DNA from: Alphaproteobacteria bacterium
Lineage (GTDB): Bacteria; Pseudomonadota; Alphaproteobacteria; Acetobacterales; Acetobacteraceae
Direction of reading: 5' to 3'
Length of the DNA: 64,000 nucleotides
Assembly (NCBI GenBank): GCA_017307285.1
Contig: JAFKFI010000066.1
Span: 111,808 to 175,807 of the forward strand
The translations under genes were made by a program, and so were the position numbers. Below, in pieces: positions 57,685-64,000 of this stretch. Under the pieces are notes generated by a model. The model had not been told where the DNA came from, ran no database searches, and was given only the letters and a program-made list of their open reading frames with translations. Every line of letters begins with the position of its first letter. The stretch's first letter is position 1.

Positions 57685-58452
57685 ATGCCGGGCATTCTGG
57701 ATGGCAAGGCAGCACTCGTGACCGGCGGCGGCGGCGGCATCGGGCGGGCGACGGCGCTGGCGATGGCCCGCGAGGGCGCTCGGGTGGCGGTGGCGGACGC
57801 GGTGGAATCGATCGCGCAGGAAACCATCGGCGCGATCAACGCCGCGGGCGGGCAGGCGATGTTCGTGCAGGCGGATGTGACGCGCGGCACGGAGATCGCC
57901 GCGATGGTGAGCAAGGTGGTTTCCGCCTATGGCCGGCTGGATTGCGCGTTCAACAACGCGGGCGTGTCGGGTGCCTATGTCGGCGCGTCGGGGCAGAAGA
58001 CCCATGAGTGGTCGGAGGAATCGTTCGACAAGCTGATCGCCATCAATCTGACCGGCGTGTGGCTGTGCATGAAGCACGAGCTGGTGCAGATGCAGAAGCA
58101 GGGCGGCGGCGCGATCGTCAACACTGGCTCGATCGCCGGGCTGATCGGGCTGCCGACCTCCTCCGCCTATGTCGCCAGCAAGCACGGCGTGATCGGGCTG
58201 ACCAAGACGGCGGCGCTGGAATATGCCGACGACAAGATCCGCGTGAACGCGGTGTGTCCGGGCTATATCGAGACCAAGATGACCGAGGACACCATGCGCC
58301 GGCGCGGCCAGCAGCTCATGGCGCAGGTGCCGTTCCACCGCATGGGCCGGCCGGAGGAGATCGCCGAGATGGTGGTGTGGCTGTGCTCGGAGCGGGCGTC
58401 GTTCGTGACGGGCGCGGCGTATAATGTGGATGGTGGGTATATGGCGACCTGA
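57685..58452 (+). CDS. SDR family oxidoreductase
   Basis: 255 aa short-chain dehydrogenase: cofactor loop TGGGGGIG (residues 14-21), NNAG, catalytic Ser in NTGSIAGLIG and YVASK. Strong AGGAGG site. Possibly involved in alcohol or acyl degradation under control of the divergent TetR; substrate unknown. Confidence 0.93.
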   Translation: MPGILDGKAALVTGGGGGIGRATALAMAREGARVAVADAVESIAQETIGAINAAGGQAMFVQADVTRGTEIAAMVSKVVSAYGRLDCAFNNAGVSGAYVGASGQKTHEWSEESFDKLIAINLTGVWLCMKHELVQMQKQGGGAIVNTGSIAGLIGLPTSSAYVASKHGVIGLTKTAALEYADDKIRVNAVCPGYIETKMTEDTMRRRGQQLMAQVPFHRMGRPEEIAEMVVWLCSERASFVTGAAYNVDGGYMAT

Positions 58453-58467
58453 GTCCGTTCCCATAAC

Positions 58468-58550
58468 GTCATGGCCGGCGCAGGCCGGCCATCCACGACT
58501 TCGCGCGTGGGCAAGAGAGTCGTGGATGCCCGGCCTTCGCCGGGCATGAC
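58468..58550. repeat. Double-hairpin palindromic element, copy 2
   Basis: 83 bp: outer GTCATGG...CATGAC, hairpin GGCCGGCGCAGGCCGGCC, ATCCACGACTT, spacer, AGTCGTGGAT, hairpin CCCGGCCTTCGCCGGG. Same plan and shared ATCCACGACTT core as the element at 55004. Sits between the convergent SDR and TauD genes. Confidence 0.8.
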
Positions 58551-58582
58551 GATGGATTGGAGGTGCGACTGATCGGCGCGCG

Positions 58583-59461
58583 CTACGCCGCGAGCTTGCC
58601 GTAATCCAGCGTCGCCATCACCTGCACGCGGCGCATGTAGCGCGGCTCGTCCTCGCGGTAGTCGGCGACCGCGTTGTGCGTGGTGCCGATATTGTCCCAC
58701 ATCAGCACGTCGCCGCGCGTCCAGTGGTGGGCGTGGAGGAACTTCTCCTGGGACTGGTGGCGGAACAGGAAGTCCAGCAGATCGGCGCTTTCTCCCTCTT
58801 CCATGCCGTCGATGCGCATGGCGTAGCCGGGGTTGCAGTAGAGGACGTAGCGCCCGGTGATCGGATGCGTGCGGAAGATCGGCTGCTTGACGGGCGGCTT
58901 CTTGGCGCGCTGCTCGTCGGTGAGGGGCGGGCGGGTGTTGCCGGGGCGGGCGCGCATCATGTCCCAGAACTTGGCGAAATCGTGCGTCGCGGTGCGGCCG
59001 GCGAGGCGCGTCTTGAGGTCGGCGGGCAGATCCTCGTAGGCCGCGTGCATGTTGAGGAACTGCGTGTCGCCGAGCGGCTTGCCGTCGCGTTGCGGTACCT
59101 CCTGCGCGTGCAGGATGTTGGCGAGCGCGATGTCGTGGCTGTACGACATGTCCGTGTGCCAGCCCTGGCCTGCATCGCCGGCGCCGATCGGCTGGCCGTC
59201 GCGCTTGATGTTGGAGAGGATCATCATTTCGGGGTGGCCGGGCTCGTGGAAGCGGTTGGCGACATTGATCTCGAGCTCGCCGAAGCGTCCGCCGAAGGCT
59301 GCGAAGGCGTCGACACCGAGCGTCTGGTCGGGGAAGCACAGCACGCCGTGGGCGCCGAGGGCGCGCAGGATGGTGCGGAAATCCTGATCCGTGAGCGGCT
59401 TGCCGAGGTCGATCCCCTCGATGCGCGCGCCGAGCGTCCCGCCGGTCGGCTTGATCTCCAT
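58583..59461 (-). CDS. TauD/TfdA family Fe(II)/2-oxoglutarate dioxygenase
   Basis: 292 aa. Iron ligands HxD are His102 and Asp104 (WHTDMSYSHD) and the distal His262 (IGTTHNAVADY), with nearby Arg for 2-oxoglutarate (DEPRYMRRVQVM). Also GVLCFPDQTLG. Could act on taurine, alkylsulfates or aryloxy acids. The ATG follows the usual MEIKPTGGTLGARIEGIDL pattern; a long upstream extension is rejected. Converges on the SDR gene. Confidence 0.93.
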   Translation of the reverse strand: MEIKPTGGTLGARIEGIDLGKPLTDQDFRTILRALGAHGVLCFPDQTLGVDAFAAFGGRFGELEINVANRFHEPGHPEMMILSNIKRDGQPIGAGDAGQGWHTDMSYSHDIALANILHAQEVPQRDGKPLGDTQFLNMHAAYEDLPADLKTRLAGRTATHDFAKFWDMMRARPGNTRPPLTDEQRAKKPPVKQPIFRTHPITGRYVLYCNPGYAMRIDGMEEGESADLLDFLFRHQSQEKFLHAHHWTRGDVLMWDNIGTTHNAVADYREDEPRYMRRVQVMATLDYGKLAA

Positions 59462-59548
59462 TGTCGCGTCTCCTGTGCTCGTACCGCTATCTGAGGCCGA
59501 AACTCGCGCAAGCGAAAGCGGCTTTGCGGCCGGACGGAAAGAGGTGGC

Positions 59549-60256
59549 ATGACCAACGCGCTTGGCTGGGGCGACGTAGCACTCCGACTGGCTCTTGCCG
59601 TGCTGGTCGGCGCGGTGTTCGGCCTCGACCGCAGCGGGCACGGCCACGAGGCGGGGCTGCGCACGACCTTGCTGGTCTGCGTCGCCGCGGCGCTCGCCAT
59701 GCTGCAGGCGAACTGGATTCTCGCCGCGATGCAGGGAAGCTGGAACTCGGTGTTCCGGCTGGACGTCATGCGGCTGCCGCTCGGCATCCTGTCGGGCATG
59801 GGGTTCATCGGCGCCGGCGCGATCATCCGGCGGGGCGAGCTGGTGCGCGGGCTGACCACCGCGGCGACGCTGTGGATCGTCACGGTGATCGGGCTGTGCC
59901 TCGGTGGCGGCCAGATCGGCCTTGGCCTGGTGGGTGCTGTGATCGGCTACCTGGCGCTCTCGGTGCTCGGCTGGGTGGAAGCGTTTGTCCCGCAGGAGCG
60001 GCGCGGGACCCTCACGGTGGCGGCCAATGCCGATGGACCCTCCGAGGACGCGGTGCGGTCGATGCTGCGCGCTGCGGGGCTGCGGGTCGAGTCGTTCAAG
60101 CTTACCCACTGGCGCGATCCCGAGCCGCGTCACCAGGTCGAGTACGAGGTGAAATATCGCAGGGGCGGCGGCGTCGACGCGGCGCTTCGGCTGGTCGACG
60201 ATCTCGTGGGGCGGCCGGGCGTCGCCTCGGTGCATTGGCGCTGCTTCGAGACGTAG
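59549..60256 (+). CDS. MgtC/SapB family membrane protein
   Basis: 235 aa. Four to five N-terminal helices with the family motif LLVGAVFGLDR-like (VLVGAVFGLDRSGHGHEAGLRTT split over residues 19-41) and GMGFIGAGAIIRRG, followed by a soluble ACT-like C-terminal domain (LRVESFKLTHWRDP). The family is linked to Mg stress and membrane potential, precise role unclear. Converges on mfd. Confidence 0.9.
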   Translation: MTNALGWGDVALRLALAVLVGAVFGLDRSGHGHEAGLRTTLLVCVAAALAMLQANWILAAMQGSWNSVFRLDVMRLPLGILSGMGFIGAGAIIRRGELVRGLTTAATLWIVTVIGLCLGGGQIGLGLVGAVIGYLALSVLGWVEAFVPQERRGTLTVAANADGPSEDAVRSMLRAAGLRVESFKLTHWRDPEPRHQVEYEVKYRRGGGVDAALRLVDDLVGRPGVASVHWRCFET

Positions 60257-60260
60257 CGGC

Positions 60261-63476
<3,216 letters not shown>

Positions 63477-63577
63477 CCTGCCCCCCGTTCGCTGTGCCGC
63501 GAGCAACGGGCGACGCACCTTGGCGTTCCGTGCAACCGTGCTCGGGCTGGCGGGTTGGCGGACCAGGAGGACCACTC

Positions 63578-63811
63578 ATGGATGCCAACGACAAAGCCGA
63601 TACCGAACCCAGGACCGATGCGGCGCGGATCCAGGGGATCGAGGACGAGAACATCCGGGTCGCCAACCGCGACATGCCGGGGCGGAGGGCCGATCTGCCG
63701 CCGGATAGACTACCCGGGCTGCCGCCCGATCCGCAGGCGGACGAGAACCGTGAGCAGCCGATCGGCCCGGACGGCAAGCCGACCGTGCCCAGCAAGCCGC
63801 CGCTGACCTGA
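63578..63811 (+). CDS. Small hydrophilic hypothetical protein
   Basis: 77 aa, rich in Asp, Pro and Arg (DRLPGLPPDPQADENRE), no hydrophobic segment; likely disordered. Supported by CCAGGAGG 5-8 nt before the ATG and a divergent position from mfd. No family recognised. Confidence 0.6.
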   Translation: MDANDKADTEPRTDAARIQGIEDENIRVANRDMPGRRADLPPDRLPGLPPDPQADENREQPIGPDGKPTVPSKPPLT

Positions 63812-63840
63812 TCGCCACCGGGCACGGCTCGCAATAACGC

Positions 63841-63869
63841 TTGACATTATATCTAACTAATCTTATCCT
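63841..63869 (+). promoter_or_regulatory. Strong sigma70-type promoter of the last ORF
   Basis: Perfect TTGACA (63841-63846), 17 nt spacer, TATCCT (63864-63869), in a markedly AT-rich patch. The expected start lies a few bases before the ATG at 63879. Confidence 0.6.
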
Positions 63870-63878
63870 CTCCCGGTC

Positions 63879-64000
63879 ATGAGCCCCACCCTGTCCCCCT
63901 CACCCCCGAGCGGCCTGATGCCGCGCCTGGCGGGGTTCTTCGAGGCGCTGCGGCAGGTGGTGATGACCGAGTGCGGGCGCTGGCAGCTGATGACCCCGCT
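63879..64000 (+). CDS. Hypothetical protein, N-terminal part (runs off the window)
   Basis: Forty codons from an ATG behind the promoter; MSPTLSPSPPSGLMPRLAG then FFEALRQVV. No family can be named from this fragment. There is no Shine-Dalgarno sequence, in line with a leaderless or very short-leader mRNA; ATGs further in (e.g. GLMPRL) are alternatives. Confidence 0.5.
   Translation, partial: MSPTLSPSPPSGLMPRLAGFFEALRQVVMTECGRWQLMTP

Overview
The window is GC-rich, densely coding chromosomal DNA from an alphaproteobacterium. The clearest pointers are conserved gene orders: nuoH-N, coaX, ribonuclease J, a DUF1467 gene, short-type proS, lolC/lolD, dnaE; then rpsB-tsf-pyrH-frr-uppS-cdsA-dxr-rseP-bamA-ompH-lpxD-fabZ-lpxA-lpxI. 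The liv transport and oxidoreductase/hydrolase content would fit Rhodospirillales/Acetobacterales, but no rRNA is present to fix the family, so that placement is inference.

Layout. 1-7057: the 3' half of the complex I operon (nuoH partial to nuoN). 7120-9855: coaX, rnj and a DUF1467 membrane protein. 9856-10122: a gene-free stretch that looks like a trans-acting small RNA gene (two hairpins, a CCTCC motif, a T-rich end). 10123-18022: an acyltransferase, proS, the Lol lipoprotein exporter and dnaE. 18040-20613: a luciferase-like oxidoreductase, an NTF2-like protein and an MFS transporter. 20709: a parS-like 16-mer in the rpsB leader. 20802-36507: translation factors, nucleotide and isoprenoid enzymes, the envelope assembly genes and lipid A genes, interrupted by a convergent sulfotransferase and a small reverse-strand ORF. 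36531-43932: glyoxalase, the YcjX/YcjF pair, a DinJ/YafQ toxin-antitoxin module, ruvX, gatCAB and a TM2 protein.

44070-48831 is the most accessory part: a glutathione transferase, a visibly lower-GC orphan gene of unknown function (541 aa with a coiled coil), a VapBC module translationally joined to an SDR gene, and a nitrobindin-like protein. A tRNA-Ser(GCU) follows. 49162-52819 encodes a branched-chain amino acid type ABC transporter (livHMGF, no binding protein), then ribB. 53633-59461 is a catabolic neighbourhood: flavin monooxygenase, two alpha/beta hydrolases, a TetR regulator divergent from an SDR, and a TauD-type dioxygenase. The window ends with an MgtC-type protein, mfd, a small hydrophilic protein and the start of one more ORF.

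Two families of dispersed palindromic repeats lie in the intergenic gaps. One is built on GGCGGAAT and, between rseP and the sulfotransferase, supplies the stop codons of both genes. The other is a double-hairpin element of about 84 bp, seen after 54919 and after 58452. Several genes (dnaE, the orphan gene, rseP, the last ORF) have a -10-like hexamer only 6-9 nt before the start codon, which suggests leaderless mRNAs. No CRISPR array, prophage or intact insertion sequence was seen.
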